Positions 7,133-14,304 of a stretch of 64,000 nucleotides of DNA are shown here, one piece after another; position 1 is the stretch's first letter; every line of letters starts with the position of its first letter. The stretch covers positions 5,980 to 69,979 of the forward strand of contig CAYRZQ010000016.1 of NCBI GenBank assembly GCA_964428835.1, given 5' to 3'. The position numbers were made by a program, and so were the translations under genes. The notes below the pieces were generated by a model. The model had not been told where the DNA came from and did not search any database. It saw nothing but the letters and a program-made list of their open reading frames with translations. Source of the stretch: JAIXWP01 sp964428835. Lineage in GTDB: Bacteria; Bacteroidota; Bacteroidia; Flavobacteriales_D; Sanyastnellaceae.

Positions 7133-7300
7133 AAACTAGTCGTTAGTATCTAGTCACTAGTATCTAGTCGCTAGTATCTAGTCGTTAGTCACTAAAAACG
7201 TCCCTCCGTCGCTTGTCGCTTGTCGCTCGTCCCTCCGTAACTCCGTAACTCCGTCGCTTTTCCCCTATCTTTTCCCCCAAAATTTCGAAGTCGCATGTAC
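7133..7300. repeat. Spacer repeat block, copy 1
   Basis: It begins with degenerate copies of TAGTATCTAGTC(G/A)(C/T) (7133-7193), continues with CGTCGCTTGTCGC / CCGTAACT units (7200-7257), and ends TATCTTTTCCCC ... TTCGAAGTCGCATGTAC (7266-7300). The block is repeated at 8498-8687, where the final ATGTAC is the start of the PaiB-like gene. The rest of the 7122-7493 spacer (7301-7493) is AT-rich with no recognised feature. Confidence 0.8.
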
Positions 7301-7493
7301 TGCAAATTTTAAAGAAGCTATATCGTCAAATGAAGAATTTAATACCTTTATGGCCGCTATATTGTTTATGAAATGGAGTACCTTCTCAATGATTTGAATT
7401 TCATCAATTCTAAATTCTAGAGAAGCTCAGTGTGAAGTAGACTTAAATCTTGTACAATTTGATTTTTGTATACGAACTTAACTACACACTAAT

Positions 7494-8246
7494 ATGTACT
7501 TCTGTTATGTTGATGAAAGTGGAGATTGTGGCAAATATGATTACCACAATGAGAAGAAATCAGGCTCCAAATATTTTATTCTTACAGGAATTATAATCCA
7601 CTCAGATCGATGGAAAATTTCATTAGAAACATTCAAAGCTTATCGAAAGAAAATCGCTCGAGAAGCATTCCTGCCCTATCACTTGGAATTTCATTGCGCA
7701 GAATTGGTTGATCCACGAAAAGTGAAAGAATTCACACAGATTAGTGTTATAGATAGATGGAAGCTAATCTCAGAATATGCAGATGTTATTGGTCAAAATG
7801 GAGCAATAAATATCCTTTCCGTGGTAATCGATAAAACTAAAACCAGCCTTGATTCATCTAATTATCTTACATCAAGCATTACTGCCCTTTACCAAGCATT
7901 TGACGAATTTCTAAAGGAAAAAAAAAGCCACGGCCTTATACTATTCGACAGAGCAAATGAAAAGGTTATAAATACACATGTCAGAAAGCTGCTAGGGACA
8001 GGGGCCAGTGGGGATAATATTCCCGGAGTCCGAATTGGCTGGATTATAGAAGATCCAATATTTAAAGTTTCTTCAGACTCTATGTTTATTCAGTCGGCTG
8101 ATGTTGTCGCTTACACACTCAAGGAAATGTCATTTCCACAAGGTGCAAGAAAAAAATTCAACGCAGACAGAATTTTTAAAAATAAACTATTGGTAAGATG
8201 CTATAAATCTACAATAAGTAATGATGATGGAATAATTATAATATAA
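7494..8246 (+). CDS. DUF3800 domain protein
   Basis: The 250-residue soluble protein opens with YFCYVDESGD, the signature Y.DESG of DUF3800, contains a middle GLILFDRANE acidic motif, and has the C-terminal SMFIQSADVVAYTLKE that corresponds to the conserved (l)QiADlvA helix. These three acidic motifs resemble an RNase H-like nuclease core, though activity is unproven for the family. DUF3800 genes are frequent in accessory and defence islands. Here the gene lies between two copies of a spacer block (7133-7300 and 8498-8687), which suggests it arrived by insertion or duplication. No partner gene is evident. Confidence 0.8.
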   Translation: MYFCYVDESGDCGKYDYHNEKKSGSKYFILTGIIIHSDRWKISLETFKAYRKKIAREAFLPYHLEFHCAELVDPRKVKEFTQISVIDRWKLISEYADVIGQNGAINILSVVIDKTKTSLDSSNYLTSSITALYQAFDEFLKEKKSHGLILFDRANEKVINTHVRKLLGTGASGDNIPGVRIGWIIEDPIFKVSSDSMFIQSADVVAYTLKEMSFPQGARKKFNADRIFKNKLLVRCYKSTISNDDGIIII

Positions 8247-8251
8247 AAAAG

Positions 8252-8309
8252 CCCCGGTTACAAACCGAGGACTTGACCCAGGCCGTCCAGAGCCGTACAG
8301 CTCTCTTGG
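8252..8309 (+). other. Structured 3' region after the DUF3800 gene
   Basis: Two predicted hairpins stand immediately after the stop codon: CCCCGGTT-ACA-AACCGAGG (8252-8270, one mismatch) and AGAGC-N6-GCTCT (8289-8304) extended by CCA/TGG on the outside. There is no T-run after either, so a simple intrinsic terminator is unlikely. The region between 8310 and 8410 has no recognised feature. It may be a 3' UTR structure or small RNA. Confidence 0.35.
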
Positions 8310-8410
8310 TCTAGAGATAACACAAAGGTAAAAAATAATCCACATCAAACTCTATCTTTGAAATTTAATTCCCAAAATCAAATTCGCCCGAACCAATAAA
8401 ACCGCTCTCG

Positions 8411-8488
8411 ATGAAAACACCCCTCACCCTTTTAGTACTTTTTACTATAAGCAGCGGCTTGTGCGCATCTAATACATACAAACCTTAA
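8411..8488 (+). pseudogene. Severed signal-peptide stub, copy of the 6354 gene's start
   Basis: ATG 8411 opens a 25-codon frame, MKTPLTLLVLFTISSGLCA then a few residues and a stop. Twenty-nine consecutive bases (8423-8451) are identical to 6387-6415 inside the signal peptide of the 6354 gene. Everything beyond the signal peptide is missing, and the spacer repeat follows 10 bp later, so this is the residue of a duplicated copy of that gene after an internal deletion. Confidence 0.65.
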
Positions 8489-8497
8489 CAATGCTAA

Positions 8498-8687
8498 ATC
8501 TAGTCGTTAGTATCTAGTCGTTAGTATCTAGTCACTAGTATCTAGTCACTAGTCTCTAAAAACGTCCCTCCGTCGCTAGTCGCCAGTCGCTCGTCCCTCC
8601 GTAACTCCGTAACTCCGTCGCTAGTCCCTCCGTCGCTTCGTCGCTTTTCCCCTATCTTTTCCCCAAAAATTTCGAAGTCACATGTAC
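8498..8687. repeat. Spacer repeat block, copy 2
   Basis: This repeats the block at 7133-7300: the TAGTATCTAGTC units, the CGTCCCTCCGTAACT units and the TATCTTTTCCCC ... TTCGAAGTCACATGTAC end. Copy 2 has extra CCGTCGCT units. TATCTTTT at 8653-8660 may serve as the -7 box of the 8682 gene. Confidence 0.8.
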
Positions 8688-9323
8688 CACTTCTCTTACT
8701 TCAAGGAAAAAGACAAACAAGTTTTGCTCGACTTTATGGAAGAATATCCGTTTGCTTTTTTAACGGGTAGTTTTGCATCGGGCGCGCAAGTGGCCACGCA
8801 AGTTCCGCTGCTCGTCGAAGAACGCGATGGCGAATTGTATGTACAAGGTCACATCATGCGCAATACGGATCACCACAAAGCATTTATTGAAAATCCCAAT
8901 GCACTCGTGGTATTCACGGGACCGAGTTGTTATGTGAGCGCCTCGTGGTATAGCGATCCGCAGATGGGTTCGACGTGGAACTATATGAGCGTACACTTAC
9001 ACGGCAAAGTTGAATTTATGTCTGCTGAAGCGCTCATTGCCTTCATGCGCAAACTCACCTTAAAATTTGAGAAAGGAAATACAGCCTCTCAAACTTTCTA
9101 CGACAATCTACCAGATTCCTTTCTCGATAAAATGATGCCCGCCATTGTTGGTTTCGAAATCAAAGCAGAGAAGTTTGACAATGTTTTTAAACTCAGCCAA
9201 AACCGCGACAAACAAAGCTACCTCAACATCATCACCCAACTCCAAAAACAAGGCGGCTACAGCGCGATGATAGCGGAGGAAATGGAAAAACGAAGGGGAA
9301 AGTTTGAGAGACCGGAAGATTGA
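8682..9323 (+). CDS. PaiB-like FMN-binding protein
   Basis: The 213-residue protein matches the FMN_bind_2/PaiB family from end to end: N-terminal MYHFSYFKEKD, the flavin-region AFLTGSF...ATQVPLLVEE, GHIMRNTDHHKAF, FTGPSCYVSASWY and TWNYMSVHLHGKVEF. Length is normal for the family. B. subtilis PaiB is annotated as a negative transcriptional regulator affecting protease production, but most members are simply split-barrel flavin-binding proteins. Its start codon forms the end of the duplicated spacer block, so its promoter region exists twice in the window. Confidence 0.85.
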   Translation: MYHFSYFKEKDKQVLLDFMEEYPFAFLTGSFASGAQVATQVPLLVEERDGELYVQGHIMRNTDHHKAFIENPNALVVFTGPSCYVSASWYSDPQMGSTWNYMSVHLHGKVEFMSAEALIAFMRKLTLKFEKGNTASQTFYDNLPDSFLDKMMPAIVGFEIKAEKFDNVFKLSQNRDKQSYLNIITQLQKQGGYSAMIAEEMEKRRGKFERPED

Positions 9324-9335
9324 GAGATTGGAATT

Positions 9336-9475
9336 TGGAAGTTGGAAGTTGGAGGTTGGAGGTTGGAAGTTGGAGGTTGGAAGTTGGAGGTTGGAAGTTG
9401 GAATTCGGAATTCGGAATTCAGAATTGCGAATTAGATATTGCGAATTAGATATTGCGAATTAGATATTGCGAATT
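9336..9475. repeat. Compound short tandem repeats
   Basis: Three arrays follow one another: about nine 7-mers alternating TTGGAAG and TTGGAGG, then three GGAATTC 7-mers (9402-9421), then a 14-mer of the type TTGCGAATTAGATA repeated about 3.5 times (9424-9475). None is separated by unique spacers. They fill nearly the whole space between two genes. Confidence 0.85.
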
Positions 9476-9528
9476 GTTATTGAGCTGTAGAGATCGAACG
9501 AATTGAGCAATTGAATAAAGAAAATACC

Positions 9529-9966
9529 ATGGAAATAAAAAAACTCGGCGCTGGTGAAGTCGCATCTTTCAGAGCATTAGTTGAAATATTCAAATTAGTT
9601 TTTGAAAATGACCAAACCATTTCTGATGATGATTATCTTAAAAAATTACTGAACGACCCGAATTTCATTGTTTTCGTAGTGGAAGAAAACAATACAATCA
9701 TCGGCGGACTCACGCTCTATACCTTGCATCGTTACTATGGAAGTAACCCCGTGGCATATATTTACGATGTTGGTATCCATCCCGAATATCAAGGCAAAGG
9801 GATCGGTAAATCGTTAATGTCGACAGTAGCAAACTTTTGCCGTGCAAATGGATATGAGGAGGCCTTCGTAGAAGCCGAAGCCGACGATCTCAACGCCGTC
9901 AACTTCTACAGAAAAACAAGTTTCAAAAGTGAAATGAAAGCGATACAGTTTAGCTTGGAATTCTGA
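9529..9966 (+). CDS. GNAT acetyltransferase, AAC(3)-I-like
   Basis: ATG 9529 is chosen over the upstream TTG. The 145-residue protein is a single GNAT domain: DDDYLKKLL then FIVFVVEENNTIIGGLTLYTL, the conserved YIYDVGIHPEYQGKGIGKSLM with the acetyl-CoA loop Q/R-x-x-G-x-G/A (YQGKGIGKS), and a C-terminal VEAEADDLNAVNFYRKTSF. Spacing and the YIYD strand resemble AAC(3)-I aminoglycoside 3-N-acetyltransferases. Family resemblance alone does not show drug resistance; the natural substrate is unknown. Confidence 0.8.
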   Translation: MEIKKLGAGEVASFRALVEIFKLVFENDQTISDDDYLKKLLNDPNFIVFVVEENNTIIGGLTLYTLHRYYGSNPVAYIYDVGIHPEYQGKGIGKSLMSTVANFCRANGYEEAFVEAEADDLNAVNFYRKTSFKSEMKAIQFSLEF

Positions 9967-9969
9967 AAT

Positions 9970-10092
9970 CACAATTCACAATTCGGAATTCGGAATTCGA
10001 AATTCGAAATTCGGAATTCTGAATTCTGAATTTCACTAGTATCTAGTATCTTAAAAAGTACCTCCCTCGCCCCTCGCCTATCGCCCATCGCC
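9970..10092. repeat. Short tandem repeats (GAATTC 7-mers and CGCCnnT units)
   Basis: Degenerate 7-mers around GGAATTC / GAAATTC occupy 9970-10034, followed by CTAGTATCTAGTATC (as in the 7133 block) and CGCCCCTCGCCTATCGCCCATCGCCC (about 10068-10092). The last array runs into the 3' end of the convergent HD gene and encodes its final residues. Confidence 0.75.
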
Positions 10093-10719
10093 CTCACTTT
10101 CCCTCAGGAATTGCTCCACGAACTGTTGCATGAACTGATGGCGTTCGTTGGCGAGTGTGCGGCCGGTGGGGGTATTCATTAGGTCTTTTAGTAGAAATAA
10201 TTTTTCATAAAAATGATTCAAGGTCGGTGCGGTGCTCTTCTTGTATTCTTCCTTGGTCATATTCATATTCGGTGGAATGGCAGGATCGTAAAGGGCTCTG
10301 CCTTTGTATCCACCATAATTGAACGCGCGCGCAATACCGATTGCACCGATAGCATCCAAACGGTCAGCATCTTGCACGATGTCCAATTCAAGCGTGCGAC
10401 GTTGCGGAATGTCTCTGCCGCCTTTGAATGAAATATTTTCTATGATAAAAATAACTTCGTCAATAATCGAAGCTTCTAATCCCAATCGCTCCATCACCTC
10501 GCGTGCCTTACGCGGCCCTATCGTATCGTCGCCCCCATGAAATTTGGAATCCGCTATGTCGTGCAACAAAGCGGCTAATTCTATTACCAATTTATTTCCA
10601 CCTTCCCGTTCGTGGATATACAATGCATTGCGCCATACTCGCTCGATGTGAAACCAATCATGTCCCGCCTCTGCATCGCGCAAAGCTTCTTTAACGTGAG
10701 CTATTACTTCTTCGATCAT
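10078..10719 (-). CDS. HD-domain phosphohydrolase, YedJ-type
   Basis: The 213-residue protein carries the HD superfamily metal ligands: GHDWFHIERV (His near residues 19 and 23), LAALLHDIADSKF (HD near 53-54) and IVQDADRLDAIGAIGIARAF (Asp near 117). The last motif and the length match the uncharacterised YedJ/YpgQ group, some of which hydrolyse nucleoside triphosphates. It is cytoplasmic. Its final residues EGDGR come from a tandem repeat overlapping the stop codon, so the C terminus may be recent. It is transcribed alone on the minus strand. Confidence 0.85.
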   Translation of the reverse strand: MIEEVIAHVKEALRDAEAGHDWFHIERVWRNALYIHEREGGNKLVIELAALLHDIADSKFHGGDDTIGPRKAREVMERLGLEASIIDEVIFIIENISFKGGRDIPQRRTLELDIVQDADRLDAIGAIGIARAFNYGGYKGRALYDPAIPPNMNMTKEEYKKSTAPTLNHFYEKLFLLKDLMNTPTGRTLANERHQFMQQFVEQFLRESEGDGR

Positions 10720-10742
10720 GACCGCAAATTAGTCCAAAAAAC

Positions 10743-10774
10743 AAAACCGCCTCCCCCGTCGGGAAGGCGGTTTT
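10743..10774 (-). terminator. Terminator of the metal-uptake operon
   Basis: AAAACCGCCT (10743-10752) pairs with AGGCGGTTTT (10765-10774) with an inner CCC/GGG. It lies about 105 bp beyond the stop of the 10879-11652 gene and just upstream of the HD gene. Confidence 0.75.
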
Positions 10775-10804
10775 CACCAATTTACTCAACCAAACCTGCG
10801 GTTA

Positions 10805-10878
10805 AGAATTCGTAATTCGGGATTCTGAATTCAGAATTCAGAATTTAGAATCTCGTTCTTGTTCTCGTTCTCGTTCCT
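10805..10878. repeat. Short tandem repeats before the DUF4625 gene end
   Basis: GAATTC-type 7-mers (10805-10852) are followed by GTTCTC/GTTCTT hexamers (10852-10877), stopping at the stop codon of the lipoprotein gene. The hexamer is related in sequence to the array at the right end of the window. Confidence 0.75.
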
Positions 10879-11652
10879 TTAGTGCACATGCACGTGTGTT
10901 TCCCACTCGCCTTCGAAGCCGGCGTTGTCTTCTGCGTGGATGTGGATGTGGTAGTCTCCTGCAGTAGCAAATGGACCCACGAGAATATCTGTCAATGTGA
11001 TGGTGTTTCCAGCAACAACAGTAACTTCTTGTTCCCATATCACAGTGCCTGTTGCCTCATCTTCTACTTCAATGTGAATGTGTTCAAATCCATCTGGATC
11101 TGCGATAGTTCCTGAAAGCAAGAAGGTACCGCCAATCTCAAGCTCGATCTCACCATTTACAATCGCAGGATTAGTGGTGATTTCAAACACTGGAAGATTT
11201 GCATTCTCTACGTGAAGTGTAGTAACGTATTCTACAGCTTCATTACCATCTTTATCAATCAATGATACTTCAATGTGCCAGTGACCTTTGATGGTATTCG
11301 GAATAGTGAATGAAAGAGTTTCTGTTTTCGACTCACCAGAAACACTGATAATGCGAGCATCGCTCCATACACCAATGTTTGCTTCTTCCACCTCTTCGGT
11401 AGCACCGCCATCATCACCATGTGTATGACCGTCGTCCGCAGAGTGAATATCTACTTTCAATTGATTGAGGTCTTTGTTGTCGCTCATCGCTACTTCTACT
11501 GAAATAGTAGTTCCTGCTTCCACGTCATGTTCGTTGCCTACAACACCATTAACCTTTACAGAACCAATTACTGGACGCGTTGTATCCTCTTCGTCCTTCT
11601 TACAAGATGCTAAAATCACTACTGCTGCAAAAAATAAAATTGCCTTTTTCAT
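10879..11652 (-). CDS. DUF4625-like His-rich lipoprotein, probable metal binder
   Basis: The N terminus MKKAILFFAAVVILASCKKDEE is a lipoprotein signal with the acylated Cys at residue 17. Two beta-sandwich segments follow (about 27-150 and 155-257). His-containing clusters HSADDGHTHGDDGG, GHWHIEV, FEHIHIEV and GDYHIHIHAED end in VHVH, giving many H-x-H pairs suited to zinc or copper binding. It begins 2 bp after the TonB-dependent receptor ends, so both are co-transcribed. The natural reading is an outer-membrane accessory lipoprotein capturing metal for the receptor. Family name DUF4625 is by resemblance. Confidence 0.8.
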   Translation of the reverse strand: MKKAILFFAAVVILASCKKDEEDTTRPVIGSVKVNGVVGNEHDVEAGTTISVEVAMSDNKDLNQLKVDIHSADDGHTHGDDGGATEEVEEANIGVWSDARIISVSGESKTETLSFTIPNTIKGHWHIEVSLIDKDGNEAVEYVTTLHVENANLPVFEITTNPAIVNGEIELEIGGTFLLSGTIADPDGFEHIHIEVEDEATGTVIWEQEVTVVAGNTITLTDILVGPFATAGDYHIHIHAEDNAGFEGEWETHVHVH

Positions 11653-11654
11653 AA

Positions 11655-13799
11655 TTATTTGTTTTTGTTTTGATGAATAATTTCAAATGGAATTTGAAGC
11701 GCAAACGAAACGTTGCGGCCCTGCTCGGGCAACAACAACTGTCTGTATGCACTCATGTGATTAAAATAAAAACGATTTAATAAATTGTTCGCCGCTATGC
11801 GACCGTTCACTACTGTGTTTGCTATTTTGAATTCGAGTCCAGCGAATATATCTAGTGTATATGCTCCTTTGGTNNNNNNNNNNNNNNNNNNNNNNNNNNN
11901 NNNNNNNNNNNNNNNNNNNNNNNNNNNNNNNNNNNNNNNNNNNNNNNNNNNNNNNNNNNNNNNNNNNNNNNNNTAATTGAAGTAAGGTGTCAATTTGAAA
12001 TGAACGCTCTCTTGATCATAAACCAATGCTGCATCCAATTGATAACCTATTTCGCTATTCAAGTTGACATCCCCTTGCTCGTGCCTGAACGTGCCGTGAT
12101 GAATTCCGTTGATTAAGAGTTCTGCCGCATTTGGTACTCTGAAACTACGGGCTAGGTTGGTTTTGATATTCCAATTTTTATCAAATACTTTACTCCATCC
12201 CGCGGAAGCAGAGTAATTCATAAAGTTGCGATTGACAGCACCTACTCTATCCGTAAAACCCACTATCACTTCACCGGGAGCATATATCGGTGTTTGGAAA
12301 TTATCCGACCATTGATGTGCATAATCGTAGCGAATTCCAAAATTGAATATGCTCGTTTCAGACTTGTTCCATTCTCCAAATACAAATGCACCCCACGAAA
12401 CCGAACGATGATTCGGTAATAAAAATTCCCATCCTGCTCTTTCGTTGGATTGTTGTTGTGCTGTCAGTCCTGGAATGAATCTCCAGGCACCAACCCGCGG
12501 TGCGTGCCATCTTGCGGAGGCTTGATAGGTTGCAAGTTCCAATCGATGCGCAAGTGGATTATCAGGCAGCGGAGCATAACCTTCTCTGTGAGGACGAATA
12601 ATTTCCTTGCGTAAGTTTACCTGTCTTCCTGCATCCACTTCGAGCCAACCGTGATTAAGGTGGAATGTAGCGTTGAGTGCGGTTTTGATATGATCCACTT
12701 CTTGCCTTGGCCACGCCACATTGCGCACATCACCATCGTCAGCCACGGCATTGCCAGTAGGAATACCGACAATGCCAGGGAACAAACCATTCTTTTGAGA
12801 AAAATGTGATTGTGTGAGTTTGATGATGCCGCGATTGAAAACGTAGCCGCCCGTAATTTGCCAATGCAATTCTTCACCAGCTGTGTTTTTCAAACGTTGA
12901 TTCACTATTGGAAGTGTGCGATTTAGATAAGTAAATCTTTCTGCTGGTACGCGGTAATCTCCGTAATCACTGAATGTCACACGCGCCTTCGCAAAGAATT
13001 TTCCTGTGCTGCCTTCCAACATAGCTGATGTGCCAATGTAATCATTGTTGGTTCGAGCAAGTGAGGCCACTTCTCCGCGCAAGCCTTTTTTCACTATCGA
13101 GGGTGTTTGTACACGCACCACTCCGCCGAGCGCATCGCTGCCGTACATCAATGAAGCGGGACCTTTGATCACTTCCACTTTTTCTGCAGCGAAGGCGTCG
13201 ATTTCAAGACCGTGATCTGATCCCCACTGTTGTCCTTCTTGTTTCATTCCCAAATCACTTACCACAATGCGATTGCCGCTGAGACCACGGATCACAGGCT
13301 TGCTTACTCCTACTCCCGTCTGAAGTTGATTCACTCCGGGAAGGCGTGTCAAACGCTGCGACAAAGTCATCGCAGATGAGGAAGTCCACTCTTGTTTGTC
13401 CAATACCATGAGGTCTAACGACTGTTGTAAATAAGTTGATTTAGAAATTTCACTTTCTACCAATACGTGTTTCAACTCGATTGTGCTTGCTTTTAGAGAA
13501 ATGTTGAGGCCACTAATGGAAGCGCTTGTCACATCAATGTCCTTTGCAAAGGCAGCATAGCCCACCATCTCAAAGTGAAAATGGTAGTGCCCTGGAGCGA
13601 GATTTTTTATCACAAATACACCTGCGCTGTCTGTAAGTGCGGACACATTATTCTCATGGCATTCCACTAGAACGCCCGGAACAGGTAGCGCATCGGTGGC
13701 ATCTGTGACCACGCCCGATACCGAATATGTAATATTCTGAGCATGTATGTTATTACCAGCGAACAACAGTGTCATGATCAGAATTACACGTTGAAACAT
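11655..13799 (-). CDS. TonB-dependent receptor, metal-type, interrupted by an assembly gap
   Basis: I start it at ATG 13799 (MFQRVILIMTLLFAGNNIHAQ signal peptide), since longer frames run into the upstream gene. After a carboxypeptidase-regulatory-like domain (about residues 24-105) comes the plug (about 115-235) with LTRLPGVN, KPVIRGLSGNRIVV, EGQQWGSDHGLEID and VEVIKGPASLMYGSDALGGV, then the beta barrel. The GNRI...EGQQWGSDHG segment is typical of ZnuD-like zinc/heavy-metal receptors. One hundred Ns at 11874-11973 interrupt the barrel; judging from related receptors more than 33 residues should be missing there, so the frame match across it is nominal. Outer membrane; operon with His-rich partners. 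Confidence 0.85.
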   Translation of the reverse strand: MFQRVILIMTLLFAGNNIHAQNITYSVSGVVTDATDALPVPGVLVECHENNVSALTDSAGVFVIKNLAPGHYHFHFEMVGYAAFAKDIDVTSASISGLNISLKASTIELKHVLVESEISKSTYLQQSLDLMVLDKQEWTSSSAMTLSQRLTRLPGVNQLQTGVGVSKPVIRGLSGNRIVVSDLGMKQEGQQWGSDHGLEIDAFAAEKVEVIKGPASLMYGSDALGGVVRVQTPSIVKKGLRGEVASLARTNNDYIGTSAMLEGSTGKFFAKARVTFSDYGDYRVPAERFTYLNRTLPIVNQRLKNTAGEELHWQITGGYVFNRGIIKLTQSHFSQKNGLFPGIVGIPTGNAVADDGDVRNVAWPRQEVDHIKTALNATFHLNHGWLEVDAGRQVNLRKEIIRPHREGYAPLPDNPLAHRLELATYQASARWHAPRVGAWRFIPGLTAQQQSNERAGWEFLLPNHRSVSWGAFVFGEWNKSETSIFNFGIRYDYAHQWSDNFQTPIYAPGEVIVGFTDRVGAVNRNFMNYSASAGWSKVFDKNWNIKTNLARSFRVPNAAELLINGIHHGTFRHEQGDVNLNSEIGYQLDAALVYDQESVHFKLTPYFNXXXXXXXXXXXXXXXXXXXXXXXXXXXXXXXXXXTKGAYTLDIFAGLEFKIANTVVNGRIAANNLLNRFYFNHMSAYRQLLLPEQGRNVSFALQIPFEIIHQNKNK
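11874..11973. other. Assembly gap of 100 Ns
   Basis: Exactly 100 ambiguous bases, the usual placeholder for a scaffold gap of unknown size, inside the TonB-dependent receptor gene. The true missing length is unknown and likely larger. Confidence 0.95.
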
Positions 13800-13845
13800 G
13801 TAATTGAGAAAAAATGAATAATAAAAAGGAGATGAGAAAAAGAGC

Positions 13846-14217
13846 TTAAGCCAATGAAGGCGGACCGCGACCAAACTCGCGTGAAACGAATGTTTCAAAA
13901 TAGCCTAAGTGATAGATGGAGGCCAGAGCTTCCGCTTCGCTCACATGCTTTAGCTCATAAAAGAATGTCGAGACTTCAGATGGAATCGTTGAAATTAATT
14001 TACAGATTTCACAATCCTTCTCTGAGTCCTGAGGATTGTTGACTCCTGCCCTTAGTGGCTCGGCATCATCATGGTGATGATGATCATGATCGCAATGGTG
14101 ATGCACCGATTCGAATACACCCCAGTGCTCGGTAATAGCGTGATAGGTCTGAAAACACAACAACCAAGCAGTTAGTCCGAGAAGGACCAGCGCTTTGATT
14201 CTAATATGTGCATTCAT
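13846..14217 (-). CDS. Small membrane-anchored His-rich protein
   Basis: I use ATG 14217; ATG 14226 is also possible, but the longer frame from 14292 crosses the probable -7 box. The product (about 123 residues) has one N-terminal hydrophobic segment (ALVLLGLTAWLLCF) followed by the metal-binding cluster HHHCDHDHHHHDD near residues 40-52 and a CEIC motif near 71-74. It opens an operon with the metal-type TonB-dependent receptor (46 bp gap) and the His-rich lipoprotein. A periplasmic metal-binding or sensing role is inferred. No named family is recognised. Confidence 0.7.
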   Translation of the reverse strand: MNAHIRIKALVLLGLTAWLLCFQTYHAITEHWGVFESVHHHCDHDHHHHDDAEPLRAGVNNPQDSEKDCEICKLISTIPSEVSTFFYELKHVSEAEALASIYHLGYFETFVSREFGRGPPSLA

Positions 14218-14235
14218 CACTTTCATTTTCGTGTG

Positions 14236-14243
14236 CAAATGTA
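14236..14243 (-). promoter_or_regulatory. -7 box of the metal-uptake operon
   Basis: On the minus strand TACATTTG matches TAnnTTTG and ends 18 bp before ATG 14217. No convincing -33 element is seen. The intergenic space to the divergent peptidase gene is about 87 bp. Confidence 0.45.
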
Positions 14244-14304
14244 GGGCAACAATTAGTTTGAAAAATCCCATCAAACCTGTTATTTTTCGCAAAAATTACA
14301 CCTT

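Noticed and set aside
7133..7257. CRISPR-like direct repeats or an integration array
   Set aside because: Degenerate 12-13 bp units lie head to tail without spacers; no integrase or attC-like symmetry.
8247..8340. tRNA-like or known small RNA gene
   Set aside because: The two hairpins do not form a cloverleaf, there is no anticodon arm or CCA end, and no known RNA family is recognisable.
9336..9475. CRISPR array
   Set aside because: Units are only 7 and 14 bp, contiguous and without unique spacers; no cas genes occur nearby.
9529..9966. Aminoglycoside resistance gene
   Set aside because: The GNAT fold resembles AAC(3)-I, but resemblance of this level does not establish drug acetylation and no resistance context (integron, transposon) is present.
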